Assembly (NCBI GenBank): GCA_003247225.1
Contig: QKAK01000153.1
Coordinates: 1 to 37,040 of the forward strand
Origin: Spirochaetota bacterium
GTDB lineage: Bacteria > Spirochaetota > Spirochaetia > Treponematales > UBA12059
Length of the DNA: 37,040 nucleotides
Direction: 5' to 3'
A program made the position numbers and the translations under genes. Numbering within the stretch: position 1 is the first letter of the stretch; each line of letters opens with the position of its first letter. Of the stretch, positions 13,619 through 21,752 are shown one piece after another. A model generated the notes under the pieces. The model saw only the letters and a program-made list of their open reading frames with translations, did no database searches and was not told the DNA's origin.

Positions 13619-14904
13619 ACGGGGCCAGCTTCCACTCGGTTACCCTCGATCCCGCGAAGTGCAAGGCCTGCACGACCTGCCTCCGTTTCTGCCCGACCGA
13701 GGCGATCCGGGTGCGCAAGGGGCGGGCCCATATCGCCGACGAGCGCTGCGTCGACTGCGGCGAGTGCATCCGCGTCTGCCCGAATAACGCCAAGAAGGCC
13801 GTATCCGATCCCCTGTCCGCCATCGAGCCGTTCGCCGTGCGCGTCGCGCTGCCGGCGCCTACCCTGTACGGGCAGTTCGACGAGCGCTTCTCCGTGGACC
13901 GTATCCTCTGCGGGCTGCTCGAGCTCGGCTTCACCGACGTGTTCGAGGTGGCCGAGGCCGCCGAGCTCGTATCCGACGCGGCGGCGGCCTGGATGGCCCG
14001 GGCCGGCGACGGGGGGCCGTGGCTGTCGTCGGCCTGCCCGGCCGTCGTCAAGCTGCTGCAGGTACGCTTCCCGAGCCTGCTCGACCGGCTCGCGCCCATA
14101 ATGTCGCCGATGGAGGCGGCCGCGCGACTGGTCAAGGAACGGCTCTACCCGGGGCGCGACGACGTCGGCGTGTTCTTCATATCGCCGTGCGCCGGCAAGG
14201 TCACGGTGTCGCGCTATCCCCAGGGCCTGTTCGAGTCGGCCGTCGACGGGGTAATCGCCATCAAGGATATCTACCTGCCGCTGAGGGCCGCCCTGCCCGG
14301 CGTGACGGAGCGGCCGATGCGCCGCGCGACCGCCCGGGGCGTAGCCTGGGCCCATATCGACGGCGAGAGCGACGCGCTCGCGGTGCCCAGGGCGATCAGC
14401 GTCAGCGGCATAGCGGACGTGATCGGCGTCTTCGAGGCGCTCGAGAACGGCAAGATGAAGGACGTAGCGTTCATCGAGGCGCTCGCCTGCCCGGCCGGCT
14501 GCGTCGGCGGGCCGCTGACGGTGGAGAATCCGTATATCGCCAGGGCTAGGATACGGTCGATGGAGCACCGATCGGCGGCGGCGCTCGAGCCGCGCTTCAG
14601 GGCGGAGGAGCTCGAGCTGTCGCTAGAGCGCGAGGTCTCGGCCAGGGCCGGGCTCGCGCTGGCTCCCGACATGCTCAAGGCCATGCTGCTGCTCGAGGAG
14701 ACCGAGCTGATCGCCGAGTCGCTGCCGGGGCTCGACTGCGGCTCGTGCGGCGCGCCGAGCTGTAGGGCCTTCGCCGAGGACGTGGCCAAGGGCGACGCCG
14801 TCATCACCGACTGCATCTTCAAGCTGCGCGAGAACCTCAGGAAGCTGGGCGAGGAGCTGATAGGCATGGAAGGCCCGCCGCCGGAACAGGGCGCGGGGCG
14901 ATAG
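13615..14904 (+). CDS. HydS-like [FeFe]-hydrogenase-related sensor protein
   Basis: This is a 429-aa protein with two ferredoxin-type [4Fe-4S] motifs (CKACTTCLRFCP and CVDCGECIRVCP, residues about 16-60) and a hydrogenase H-cluster domain. The four H-cluster cysteines appear kept in SSACPAV (Cys about 141), FISPCAGK and ACPAGCVGG. The adjacent proton-shuttling cysteine of catalytic enzymes (TSCCP) is alanine. A C-terminal motif (CGSCGAPSCRAF...DC) may bind another cluster. Loss of that cysteine is characteristic of sensory hydrogenases with very low turnover. The start is a TTG overlapping the upstream TGA, with GAAGGA at proper spacing. No catalytic hydrogenase or maturase is in the window. 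Confidence 0.85.
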   Translation: MNGASFHSVTLDPAKCKACTTCLRFCPTEAIRVRKGRAHIADERCVDCGECIRVCPNNAKKAVSDPLSAIEPFAVRVALPAPTLYGQFDERFSVDRILCGLLELGFTDVFEVAEAAELVSDAAAAWMARAGDGGPWLSSACPAVVKLLQVRFPSLLDRLAPIMSPMEAAARLVKERLYPGRDDVGVFFISPCAGKVTVSRYPQGLFESAVDGVIAIKDIYLPLRAALPGVTERPMRRATARGVAWAHIDGESDALAVPRAISVSGIADVIGVFEALENGKMKDVAFIEALACPAGCVGGPLTVENPYIARARIRSMEHRSAAALEPRFRAEELELSLEREVSARAGLALAPDMLKAMLLLEETELIAESLPGLDCGSCGAPSCRAFAEDVAKGDAVITDCIFKLRENLRKLGEELIGMEGPPPEQGAGR

Positions 14905-14909
14905 CCGCC

Positions 14910-15212
14910 CTACGCGTCGGCGGCGCGGGCCGTATCCGGCGCGGCCGACGCGGCCGGCGAGGCGCCGACCTCGCGTATGAAGCTGTACAGCAGGGAGTAG
15001 CCGTCCCTGGTCTTCCTCGCGAAGATCTGCTTGATCTTCTTGTCCTTGTCGGCCAGGGTATCGAAGCCGTAGATCTTCTCCCGCTCGCGGCCTTCGCCGG
15101 TCCTCCAGGCTACGGTCAGCGAGTACCTCGCCGTTAAGAGCGGCTGGCGGTCATGGATCGAGTAATAGCGGATGGGGCCTTCCGCGGACGGCCTATACAG
15201 CGTGATGATCAT
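14910..15212 (-). CDS. Small WGR-like domain protein
   Basis: This is a 100-aa protein resembling a lone WGR domain. It has an N-terminal strand (MIITLYRPSAEG), YSLTVAWRTGEG in place of the WGR signature, then the helix FDTLADKDKKIKQIFARKTRDGYSLLY ending in the typical K-x2-DGY. WGR domains bind nucleic acids in PARPs, MolR and related proteins. The ORF track starts at a TTG at 15248, but that TTG is part of a good -35 box, so the ATG at 15212 was chosen. An Ala-rich tail ends the protein. It converges with the hydrogenase-sensor operon 5 bp away. Confidence 0.65.
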   Translation of the reverse strand: MIITLYRPSAEGPIRYYSIHDRQPLLTARYSLTVAWRTGEGREREKIYGFDTLADKDKKIKQIFARKTRDGYSLLYSFIREVGASPAASAAPDTARAADA

Positions 15213-15219
15213 CGACCCG

Positions 15220-15248
15220 ATTATCGACAGGATGGGCGATCTGCTCAA
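15220..15248 (-). promoter_or_regulatory. Leaderless-type promoter of the WGR-like gene
   Basis: On the minus strand TTGAGC (15248-15243), a 17-bp spacer and GATAAT (15225-15220) end 7 nt before the ATG at 15212. No Shine-Dalgarno lies between. Confidence 0.6.
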
Positions 15249-15311
15249 GCGGGCCTCCGACGGTTCTCGGAGCGTACTGTTTTAAAATCTCAATTATCTT
15301 TATAGAATAAT

Positions 15312-15340
15312 TTGACAAAACAACGGACCGCGATTATATT
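15312..15340 (+). promoter_or_regulatory. Strong promoter of the glycoside hydrolase gene
   Basis: TTGACA (15312-15317), a 17-bp spacer and TATATT (15335-15340) lie in an unusually AT-rich stretch. Initiation near 15347 gives a leader of about 88 nt. Confidence 0.85.
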
Positions 15341-15368
15341 CTATCACTGCCTATTCACACCTTTCTCT

Positions 15369-15414
15369 TGAAAACGCTTGAAATGCTTTGCGTTTAGTGA
15401 TCAAACGCGCAAAG
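15369..15414 (+). promoter_or_regulatory. cre-like LacI-family operator and leader hairpin
   Basis: TGAAAACGCTTGAA (15369-15382) matches 13 of 14 positions of the Bacillus cre consensus TGWAARCGYTWNCW and would lie about 25 nt downstream of the predicted start of transcription. That is a typical repression position for a LacI/CcpA-family regulator. Just after it CTTTGCGTTT (15386-15395) can pair with AAACGCGCAAAG (15403-15414), with a small bulge, as an RNA hairpin near the ribosome-binding site. The regulator is not in the window. Confidence 0.5.
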
Positions 15415-15434
15415 GCGATACGGGAGTGTCACCC

Positions 15435-16859
15435 TTGAACAAACGGGATTTTCCGCGGATACATTTCTACGACCAAGACTTCGTCGATATCTACGACCGT
15501 ACCTGGGCGTGGATCGCTGATTATTGGACCGGCTCCGGCCCCGACAGCGGCATCGGCGGCGGAAAATTCTTCTTCTACCCGCCGGAGAGGCGCCTGGATC
15601 AGCTCGAGCAGTCGTTCGCCTCGTTCTTCCTCGTCTATTCCAACAGGATCTATTCGGCGTCGAACGGCCTGGACGCGCTGTACTCCAAGCAGGAGGAGTC
15701 CGGGGCCATACGCTGGAAGTACGACGTCGATTCCGGGGCCCCGGTGCTCCCGCCGGAGAACCCCGAGGGCGTCAGCCTGCCCTTGTTCGCGTGGGCCGAG
15801 TACAACCTGTACCACAAGAGCGCCAACAAGAAGCGGGTCAAGGAAGTGATGCCCGTCCTGCAGCGCTACTACGCCTGGCTCGAGGCGACCTTCAAGCGGC
15901 CGAACGGCCTCTTCGAGGTGCCGGTCGCCGCCACCGGCATGGACAACTCGCCGCGCGACGGGGCGGCCTACCTGGTCGACTTCAACGCGGCGATGGCCGT
16001 CAACGCGCTGTACATGTCGGCGCTCGGCGACATCCTGAACGACAAGGAAATCAGCTTCCAGTACAAGCGGAACTATTTCTCGCTGAAGACCAGGATCAAC
16101 AACTTCATGTGGAACCTCGACGACGGCTTCTATTACGACGTCGACTCCGCCGAGCGGCAGGTGCGCACGAAGACGATAGGCGGCTTCTGGCCCCTGCTCG
16201 CCGAGATACCGAACGAGGAGCGCGCCGAGGCCATCATCGCGCACCTGACCGATCCCGCCACGTTCGGTACCGAGAATCCCTTCCCGACCGTGTCCGTCGA
16301 CAGCGAGCATTACGACAAGCGCGGCATGGGCTACAGGGGCTCCGTGCTGCCGCAGTTCACCTATATGGTCATCAAGGGCCTCGAGAAGTATAACCAGTGG
16401 GAGCTGGCTCGCGACTGCGCGATCCGCCACCTGTACTTCATGCTCGACTCGGCGCACCAGCACGGCGAGCACCGCCAGACGCTCTGGGAGGCGTACCAGC
16501 CCCAGAACGAGGGCAAGGCCGTCTGGCCGGACCGCGACGACTGGCCGCGGTCCCAGTACCTCGGCTTCGCCGGCCTGGCGACCGTGGCGATGATGATAGA
16601 GAATATCGTCGGCCTGTCCGTATCGCTGCCGCGCAAGACCGTTGACTGGATCATCCCGAACCTAGAGATCATGGGCATCGAGAACCTGAGCCTCAAGCGC
16701 AACATGGTCACGATACTGTCCAACAAGAGCGGCCGCGGATGGGAGATCCACATGGAATCGGAGAAGCTCTACTACTTCACGATCAACGTGATCGGGAAGA
16801 AGAAGAAGACTCTCCCGATCCCGTCCGGCAAGTGCTCGATGCTGATCGACAAGATCTAG
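15435..16859 (+). CDS. Trehalase/GH63-like (alpha/alpha)6-barrel glycoside hydrolase
   Basis: This is a cytoplasmic protein of about 474 aa resembling mannosylglycerate-hydrolase/trehalase-type enzymes (MGH1-like, GH63/GH37 clan). Diagnostic segments are NGLFEVPVAATGMDNSPRD (likely general-acid Asp), TIGGFWPLLAEIPNEERA, the GYRGSVLPQFTYMVIKGLEKY repeat-like helix pair and TLWEAYQPQNEG (likely catalytic Glu). No signal peptide is present, so the substrate is intracellular, possibly a glycosyl-glycerate or trehalose-like compatible solute (inference). The start is uncertain. TTG at 15435, 9 nt after GGGAG, was preferred. GTG at 15426 is the alternative and the ORF-track start at 15378 lies in the leader. 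It is a single-gene unit with a cre-like operator. Confidence 0.82.
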   Translation: MNKRDFPRIHFYDQDFVDIYDRTWAWIADYWTGSGPDSGIGGGKFFFYPPERRLDQLEQSFASFFLVYSNRIYSASNGLDALYSKQEESGAIRWKYDVDSGAPVLPPENPEGVSLPLFAWAEYNLYHKSANKKRVKEVMPVLQRYYAWLEATFKRPNGLFEVPVAATGMDNSPRDGAAYLVDFNAAMAVNALYMSALGDILNDKEISFQYKRNYFSLKTRINNFMWNLDDGFYYDVDSAERQVRTKTIGGFWPLLAEIPNEERAEAIIAHLTDPATFGTENPFPTVSVDSEHYDKRGMGYRGSVLPQFTYMVIKGLEKYNQWELARDCAIRHLYFMLDSAHQHGEHRQTLWEAYQPQNEGKAVWPDRDDWPRSQYLGFAGLATVAMMIENIVGLSVSLPRKTVDWIIPNLEIMGIENLSLKRNMVTILSNKSGRGWEIHMESEKLYYFTINVIGKKKKTLPIPSGKCSMLIDKI

Positions 16860-16885
16860 CCGCCCTCGGCGGGACGCCGAGGCGG
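16860..16885. terminator. Hairpin between convergent genes
   Basis: CCGCCCTCGGCG (16860-16871) and CGCCGAGGCGG (16875-16885) pair with one bulge across GGA. No T-run follows on either strand, so it may stabilise mRNA ends or act with Rho rather than as a full intrinsic terminator. Confidence 0.45.
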
Positions 16886-16896
16886 CCGGCCAGCGA

Positions 16897-17529
16897 TCAG
16901 TCCCGCGCCTTGACCGTCAGCGAGCCCATCATCGCGAAGCCCGACACCTCGACCCAGGTCTCGGCCCCGCGTATCTGCTGGTTCACTTCCTTGCCGGCGT
17001 TGCTCTCGCCCATGAACGCGAAGGCGTTGAGCTTGACCGGGAGGTCCCTCGGCACGATCACCTGGATCTCGCCCATCAGCGTGAACGCCTCGATCCTGAT
17101 CGGCCCGGGGGGCAGCACCGCCTCGCGCAGGTCGAGCCTGGTGGAGCCCATCACCGTGAACGCCGACACGCGGTCGCTCGATAGCCAGTCGCCGACCAGG
17201 CGCCTGTCGCCCATCACGCAGCCGGTGGTGATCGGCGCGGCGCCGACGATGGACGGGTCGAGGGCCCTGCGCGGCGAGAAGGCCGGCTCGGCCGACGGCC
17301 CGCGCTTGGCGGCGGGCCCGGCCCGTCTCGGTACCGGAAGGTCGGCCGATAGGGCGCGCAGGTCGTCGGTCCGCTTGGCCGCGTTGGCCGCCTCGGCCCT
17401 GCGCTCGTACTCGTCCATGTCGATGAGGTCGGCCGCGAAGGCCTCGGTCAGCCTATCGATCGTATCCTGCCGCATCGCGTCGAGCCCCCCGGGCCCGTCT
17501 TCCCTGTAATCGCTACCGCTCGTCGTCAT
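16897..17529 (-). CDS. DUF1707 plus LiaF-like C-terminal domain protein
   Basis: This is a 210-aa soluble protein. Residues about 15-65 match the DUF1707/SHOCT-like helical domain (MRQDTIDRLTEAFAADLIDMDEYERRAEAA). The C-terminal half is a repeating beta structure with four copies of a phrase like FTVMGSTRLDL, FTLMGEIQVIV, FAFMGESNAG and FAMMGSLTVKA, as in LiaF and other cell-wall-stress proteins. LiaF normally has membrane helices and this protein has none. The ATG follows a GGGGGT stretch. The gene is monocistronic, divergent from the MaoC gene and convergent with the glycoside hydrolase. A role in envelope stress is suggested by family only. Confidence 0.8.
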   Translation of the reverse strand: MTTSGSDYREDGPGGLDAMRQDTIDRLTEAFAADLIDMDEYERRAEAANAAKRTDDLRALSADLPVPRRAGPAAKRGPSAEPAFSPRRALDPSIVGAAPITTGCVMGDRRLVGDWLSSDRVSAFTVMGSTRLDLREAVLPPGPIRIEAFTLMGEIQVIVPRDLPVKLNAFAFMGESNAGKEVNQQIRGAETWVEVSGFAMMGSLTVKARD

Positions 17530-17663
17530 TCATACCCCCTATCCGGGCTTCGTTACGGACCCTTACGGCGTCCTCGCCGCTACCCCTTAGGCGTACGGCT
17601 CCGATCCCGAAGATATAATACCGCAAGAAACGCCCGCTCGCCTATCATAAGCTCCCGAACAAA

Positions 17664-17681
17664 TATGAATGAACGTTCATA
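17664..17681. promoter_or_regulatory. TetR/FadR-like palindromic operator
   Basis: ATGAACGTTCAT (17669-17680) is a perfect 12-bp palindrome. The extended left half TGAATGAAC resembles half of the Bacillus FadR (TetR-family) fatty-acid operator TGAATGANTANTCATTCA. It ends 15 bp upstream of the -35 box of the promoter for acyl-CoA genes. Family assignment of the regulator is inference. Confidence 0.6.
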
Positions 17682-17695
17682 TGGATAATTAATGC

Positions 17696-17724
17696 TTGAC
17701 AGGCTCTCGAAGCGGGGATACGCT
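17696..17724 (+). promoter_or_regulatory. Promoter of the MaoC-type hydratase gene
   Basis: TTGACA (17696-17701), a 17-bp spacer and TACGCT (17719-17724). The flanking AATGCTTGACA is also found at the crt promoter (18791-18802), suggesting related control. The leader is about 120 nt, and no known riboswitch was recognised in it. In the rest of the divergent gap (17530-17663) nothing further was seen besides a TATAAT at 17614 without a partner -35. Confidence 0.75.
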
Positions 17725-17853
17725 TGTCCCAAAAGAAACTCCCTGCGCTAAATCCAGTTCAGTACGCCGCCTCCGCCCCGTTCGAACAGGATCGGCCGGT
17801 CCCTGCGTAGCCGCCTGGGGCGTTCGGCGCAAACGGGGTCCAAGGAGTGAGGA

Positions 17854-18285
17854 ATGAGCGACTCGGTACGCGGCTACTATTACGAGGAACTCGAGACGGG
17901 CATGTCGGCCTCGTTCTCGAAGACGGTGACGGAGGCCGATATCGCGGCCTTCGCCGGGCTGTCCGGCGACTTCAACCCGGTGCATATCGACGCCGAGTAC
18001 GCCGGGACGACGATGTTCAAGGGCCGGATAGCCCACGGCATGCTCTCGGCGGCGTTCATCTCGACCGTGTTCGGCATGCGGATGCCCGGGCCGGGCTGCA
18101 TCTACGTGTCGCAGTCGCTGAAGTTCAAGGCGCCCGTGCGCATCGGCGATACGGTCACCGCGCGCGTCGAGGTCGTCGGCCACGTCCCCGAGAAGAAGTT
18201 CGTCACGTTCAAGACTACCTGCTCGGTCGCCGGCAAGGCCGTGGTGGACGGCGAGGCGACCCTGATGGTTCCTTCCAAGGCGTAG
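17854..18285 (+). CDS. MaoC-family (R)-specific enoyl-CoA hydratase, PhaJ-like
   Basis: This 143-aa single hot-dog protein should hydrate trans-2-enoyl-CoA to (R)-3-hydroxyacyl-CoA. The hydratase-2 motif is clear: SGDFNPVHIDAEYA carries the catalytic Asp and His, followed by RIAHGMLSAAFISTVFG. The length is that of PhaJ/MaoC small hydratases. AAGGAG and TGAGGA precede the ATG. With the (S)-specific crotonase encoded next door, the cell could interconvert both 3-hydroxybutyryl-CoA enantiomers through crotonyl-CoA. No PHA synthase is in the window. Confidence 0.9.
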   Translation: MSDSVRGYYYEELETGMSASFSKTVTEADIAAFAGLSGDFNPVHIDAEYAGTTMFKGRIAHGMLSAAFISTVFGMRMPGPGCIYVSQSLKFKAPVRIGDTVTARVEVVGHVPEKKFVTFKTTCSVAGKAVVDGEATLMVPSKA

Positions 18286-18302
18286 GGTGAGAGGTGATTC
18301 AC

Positions 18303-18345
18303 GCGGGTTGCCGACGGCGTTCGGCCGGCCCGCTTCTAGGTTCTT
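18303..18345 (+). terminator. Weak hairpin between maoC-like gene and kal
   Basis: GCGGG (18303-18307) and CCCGC (18329-18333), with inner GCCG/CGGC, can form an interrupted stem followed by TTCTAGGTTCTT. It may act as a partial terminator or attenuator. Confidence 0.35.
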
Positions 18346-18363
18346 ATCAAAGGAGCGGTACGT

Positions 18364-18750
18364 ATGGAGAAGGCGGTAATCAGGTTACGGATGGGCGCCC
18401 ATGACGCGCATTACGGCGGGGAGCTAGTCGACGGGGCCAAGATGCTCCAGCTGTTCGGCGACGTCGCCACTGAGCTGCTGATACGGCAGGACGGCGACGA
18501 GGGCCTGTTCGCGGGCTACGAGAAGGTCGAGTTCCTCGCCCCGGTGTTCGCCGGCGACTATATAGAGGCGTCCGGGGAGATCGTGCACGTCGGCAACTCG
18601 TCGCGCAAGATGACGTTCGAGGCCAGGAAGGTGATAGCCCCGCGCAAGGACCTGAACGACTCGGCCGCCGACGTGCTCGCCGAGCCGATCGTCGTCTGCC
18701 GCGCCACGGGCACCTGCGTCGTCCCGAAGGATAAGCAGCGCCGGGGCTGA
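18364..18750 (+). CDS. kal: 3-aminobutyryl-CoA ammonia lyase
   Basis: This is a 128-aa hot-dog protein of the Kal family, which removes ammonia from L-3-aminobutyryl-CoA to give crotonyl-CoA in anaerobic lysine fermentation. The family signature is nearly complete: [21 protein letters not shown]-type N-terminus, [38 protein letters not shown] and [12 protein letters not shown]. Length is full. The gene has AAAGGAG upstream. The other lysine-fermentation genes (kamA, kamDE, kdd, kce) are not in the window, so kal here feeds directly into the adjacent crotonyl-CoA genes and the source of its substrate is open. Confidence 0.9.
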   Translation: MEKAVIRLRMGAHDAHYGGELVDGAKMLQLFGDVATELLIRQDGDEGLFAGYEKVEFLAPVFAGDYIEASGEIVHVGNSSRKMTFEARKVIAPRKDLNDSAADVLAEPIVVCRATGTCVVPKDKQRRG

Positions 18751-18765
18751 TCCGCGACGCGTCAG

Positions 18766-18825
18766 GCATTTAGTAAATTATATCGATATTAAATGCTTGA
18801 CAAATGCATGACACGGATCTAGTAT
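18766..18825 (+). promoter_or_regulatory. Promoter of the crt-hbd-bcd-etfBA operon with upstream inverted repeats
   Basis: TTGACA (18797-18802), a 17-bp spacer and TAGTAT (18820-18825). Directly upstream GCATTTA (18766-18772) and TAAATGC (18790-18796) form an inverted repeat enclosing the palindrome ATATCGATAT (18780-18789), an operator-like arrangement touching the -35. Confidence 0.8.
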
Positions 18826-18853
18826 CCTGGGGACAGGCTTGAAGGAGGCTTCG

Positions 18854-19633
18854 ATGCCGTATTCCTACTTCACTATAACCACCGAAGATCGCGTATCCGT
18901 CGTCACCATCCGCCGGCCCGAGGCGCTGAACGCGCTGTCCGGCGCCGTGCTGAGGGAACTGGACGCCGTCGTCGGCGAGCTCGAGCGCCTCGAGGAGTCG
19001 GACGCGGTCATCCTGACGGGCGAGGGCAAGGCCTTCGTGGCCGGCGCCGACGTCGCGGAGATGCGCGGGCTCTCGGCCGAGGAGGGCCGCGCGTTCGGCG
19101 AGTACGGCTCGCGCGTGCTCAGGAGGCTGGAGCTGCTCGGCAAGCCGGTCATCGCCGCCGTCAACGGGTTCGCCCTCGGAGGGGGCTGCGAGCTCGCGAT
19201 GGCCTGCGACATCCGCGTCGCGAGCGACAAGGCCAAGTTCGGGCAGCCCGAGGTCGGCCTCGGCATAACGCCCGGGTTCTCCGGCACGCAGCGCCTGCCG
19301 CGCCTGGTCGGGATAGCGAAGGCCAAGGAGCTCATCTATACCGGCGAGATGATCAAGGCCGACGAGGCCCTGGCCATAGGCCTGGTCTCCAAGGTCGTGC
19401 CGGCCGACGAGCTGATGGCGGCCTGCATGGAGCTGGCGCGCAGGATAGTCAAGAACGCGCCGAGGGCGGTCGCGCTGTCCAAGGCCGCGATCAACCGCGG
19501 CGTGGAGACGGACCTCGAGACCGGCATGGCGATCGAGCAGGGGCTCTTCGGGCTCTGCTTCGCGACCGCCGACCAGAAGGAGGGCATGGGCGCCTTCGTC
19601 GAGAAGCGGAGCCCTGCCTTCACCGGCGAGTAA
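18854..19633 (+). CDS. crt: Enoyl-CoA hydratase / crotonase
   Basis: This 259-aa crotonase-fold enzyme interconverts (S)-3-hydroxybutyryl-CoA and crotonyl-CoA. It shows the CoA-binding/oxyanion segment [30 protein letters not shown] with the first catalytic Glu and [20 protein letters not shown] with the second. The ORF track begins at a TTG at 18839, but the ATG at 18854 has GAAGGAGG at ideal spacing. It is the first gene of a compact operon crt-hbd-bcd-etfB-etfA with a strong promoter. No thiolase, phosphotransbutyrylase or butyrate kinase is in the window. Confidence 0.95.
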   Translation: MPYSYFTITTEDRVSVVTIRRPEALNALSGAVLRELDAVVGELERLEESDAVILTGEGKAFVAGADVAEMRGLSAEEGRAFGEYGSRVLRRLELLGKPVIAAVNGFALGGGCELAMACDIRVASDKAKFGQPEVGLGITPGFSGTQRLPRLVGIAKAKELIYTGEMIKADEALAIGLVSKVVPADELMAACMELARRIVKNAPRAVALSKAAINRGVETDLETGMAIEQGLFGLCFATADQKEGMGAFVEKRSPAFTGE

Positions 19634-19662
19634 CGGGAACAACGATACTAAGGAGCAACGAT

Positions 19663-20508
19663 ATGAAGGTAATGGTGCTGGGAGCCGGAACCATGGGATC
19701 GGGGATCGCCCAGGCGTTCGCCCTGTCCGGCTATCAGGTAATCGTGCGCGACCTCGAGCAGGCCTTCGTCGACAAGGGAATCGCCGGCGTCGCCAAGAGC
19801 CTCGATCGCATCGTGGCAAAAGGCAACCTGTCGGACGACGACAGGAAGGCCGCGCTCGCCAGGCTGACCGGCACGACCGACCTGGCCAAGGCGGCCGACG
19901 TCGACCTGGTCGTCGAGGCGGCGGTGGAGAACATGGCGATCAAGAAGGCGGTGTTCGCGGAGCTCGACGGCGTCTGCAAGCCGGGCGCCATCCTCGCCAC
20001 CAATACCTCGTCGCTGTCGATCACCGAGATAGCGTCCGCGACGAAGCGGCCCGACAAGGTGATCGGCATGCATTTCTTCAACCCGGTGCCGATGATGAAG
20101 CTCGTCGAGGTCATCAAGGGCCTGGCGACGAGCGACGAGACGAAGCGGACCGTCGTCGAGCTGTGCGGGAAGCTCGGCAAGACGCCGGTAGAGGTGAACG
20201 AGGCGCCGGGCTTCGTCGTCAACCGTATCCTCGTGCCTATGATCAACGAGGCCATCGGCATACTGGCCGACGGCGTCGCGAGCGCGGCGGACATAGACGC
20301 CGCGATGAAGCTGGGCGCCAACCACCCGATAGGGCCGCTGGCGCTCGCCGACCTGATAGGCAACGACGTCAACCTCGCGATCATGGAAACGCTGTACCAG
20401 GAATTCGGCGATACGAAATACCGTCCGCACCCGCTACTGCGCAAGATGGTCCGCGCCGGCCTGCTAGGCAGGAAGAGCGGAAAGGGATTCTTCGACTACA
20501 CGAACTAG
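19663..20508 (+). CDS. hbd: 3-hydroxybutyryl-CoA dehydrogenase
   Basis: This 281-aa NAD(P)-dependent dehydrogenase converts acetoacetyl-CoA to (S)-3-hydroxybutyryl-CoA. The Rossmann motif [14 protein letters not shown] lies at residues 6-19, the catalytic-His segment is [16 protein letters not shown], and the C-terminal domain shows [12 protein letters not shown] and [13 protein letters not shown]. Length and motifs match clostridial Hbd. AAGGAG precedes the ATG, 29 bp behind crt. A perfect 10-bp hairpin separates it from bcd. Confidence 0.97.
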   Translation: MKVMVLGAGTMGSGIAQAFALSGYQVIVRDLEQAFVDKGIAGVAKSLDRIVAKGNLSDDDRKAALARLTGTTDLAKAADVDLVVEAAVENMAIKKAVFAELDGVCKPGAILATNTSSLSITEIASATKRPDKVIGMHFFNPVPMMKLVEVIKGLATSDETKRTVVELCGKLGKTPVEVNEAPGFVVNRILVPMINEAIGILADGVASAADIDAAMKLGANHPIGPLALADLIGNDVNLAIMETLYQEFGDTKYRPHPLLRKMVRAGLLGRKSGKGFFDYTN

Positions 20509-20514
20509 AACGAC

Positions 20515-20539
20515 GGCCGCGGCCTTCCGGGCCGCGGCC
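20515..20539 (+). other. GC-rich intercistronic hairpin between hbd and bcd
   Basis: GGCCGCGGCC (20515-20524), loop TTCCG, GGCCGCGGCC (20530-20539). No T-run follows. It could stabilise the upstream message or adjust the hbd:bcd ratio. Confidence 0.6.
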
Positions 20540-20584
20540 CTATCGCCTATTCGCGACAGATCAACGACTCAGACAGGGGAAATC

Positions 20585-21724
20585 ATGGATTTTCTAATCG
20601 ACAAGGAGCACGCCCTGCTCCAGACCATGCTCCGGGACTTCGCCGAGGCCGAGGTTAAGCCGCTGGCGAAGGAAGTGGACGAGAGCGAGCGCTTCCCGAC
20701 CGAGACGGTCGCCAAGATGGCCCGGTTCGGCATGCTCGGCATGCCGTTCCCTAAGGAACTCGGCGGGGCGGGCGGCGACAACCTCGGCTATATCATGGCC
20801 GTAGAGGCGATGAGCAAGGTATGCGGCACGACCGGCGTGATCCTGTCGGCCCATACCTCGCTATGCGCCGCGCCGATCTACGAGTTCGGCACGCCCGAGC
20901 AGAAGGCCAAGTACCTGCCCCCGCTCGCCAGGGGCGAGAAGCTCGGGGCCTTCGGCCTGACCGAGCCGAACGCCGGCACCGACGCGGCCGGCCAGCAGAC
21001 GACTGCCGAGCTCAAGGGGGACCACTACCTGCTCAACGGCTCGAAGCTGTTCATCACCAACGCCGGCTACGCGGACGTGTACATCATCTTCGCGATGACC
21101 GACAAGTCCAAGGGCACCAAGGGCATCTCGGCGTTCATCGTCGAGAAGGAGATGCCCGGCTTCTCCATCGGCAAGAAAGAGGAGAAGATGGGCATACGCG
21201 GCTCGTCCACCTGCGAGCTGATCTTCGAGAACGTCAAGGTCCCGGTCGGGAACCTCCTCGGGGCCGAGGGCAAGGGCTTCGGCATAGCGATGAAGACCCT
21301 GGACGGCGGCCGCATCGGCATCGCCGCCCAGGCGCTCGGCCTGGCCCAGGGGGCCATCGACGAGACGGTCGCCTACGTCAAGGAGCGCCGGCAGTTCGGG
21401 AAGACGATAGGCCAGTTCCAGAACACCCAGTTCCAGCTGGCGGACATGCAGGCCAAGACCGACGCCGCCAGGCTGCTCGTGTACCGCGCCGCGTGCTGCA
21501 AGGACGCCAAGCTGCCGTACAGCGTCGAGGCGGCGACCGCCAAGCTGTTCGCGTCGGAGACGGCGATGGAGGTGACGACCAAGGCCGTCCAGCTCCACGG
21601 CGGCTACGGCTACACCCGCGAGTACCCGGTGGAGCGCATGATGCGCGACGCCAAGATCACCGAGATATACGAGGGCACCTCGGAGGTGCAGCGCATGGTC
21701 ATCTCGGCGAACATGCTCAAGTAA
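20585..21724 (+). CDS. bcd: Butyryl-CoA dehydrogenase (short-chain acyl-CoA dehydrogenase)
   Basis: This 379-aa FAD enzyme reduces crotonyl-CoA to butyryl-CoA, with EtfAB as electron partner. It shows the FAD-binding motif [19 protein letters not shown], the middle beta domain [17 protein letters not shown], the signature [20 protein letters not shown], and the C-terminal [30 protein letters not shown], whose Glu is the usual catalytic base. The start codon lies after AGGGGAA. With bifurcating-type EtfAB, the complex could couple crotonyl-CoA reduction to ferredoxin reduction (family knowledge, not proven here). Confidence 0.96.
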   Translation: MDFLIDKEHALLQTMLRDFAEAEVKPLAKEVDESERFPTETVAKMARFGMLGMPFPKELGGAGGDNLGYIMAVEAMSKVCGTTGVILSAHTSLCAAPIYEFGTPEQKAKYLPPLARGEKLGAFGLTEPNAGTDAAGQQTTAELKGDHYLLNGSKLFITNAGYADVYIIFAMTDKSKGTKGISAFIVEKEMPGFSIGKKEEKMGIRGSSTCELIFENVKVPVGNLLGAEGKGFGIAMKTLDGGRIGIAAQALGLAQGAIDETVAYVKERRQFGKTIGQFQNTQFQLADMQAKTDAARLLVYRAACCKDAKLPYSVEAATAKLFASETAMEVTTKAVQLHGGYGYTREYPVERMMRDAKITEIYEGTSEVQRMVISANMLK

Positions 21725-21752
21725 GAGCCGCGAGACGGAAGGAACGAACGAG

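Noticed and set aside
15426-15428. GTG start for the glycoside hydrolase
   Set aside because: GGGAG directly abuts it, leaving no spacer for ribosome binding. TTG at 15435 has 9-nt spacing. The choice is not certain.
16739-17509. 256-aa plus-strand ORF opposite the DUF1707/LiaF-like gene
   Set aside because: Shadow ORF beginning inside the glycoside hydrolase and running antisense to a protein with recognisable repeats.
17614-17619. TATAAT in the 17530-17853 gap as a promoter
   Set aside because: No -35 hexamer at 16-18 bp on either strand, and two better-placed elements exist downstream.
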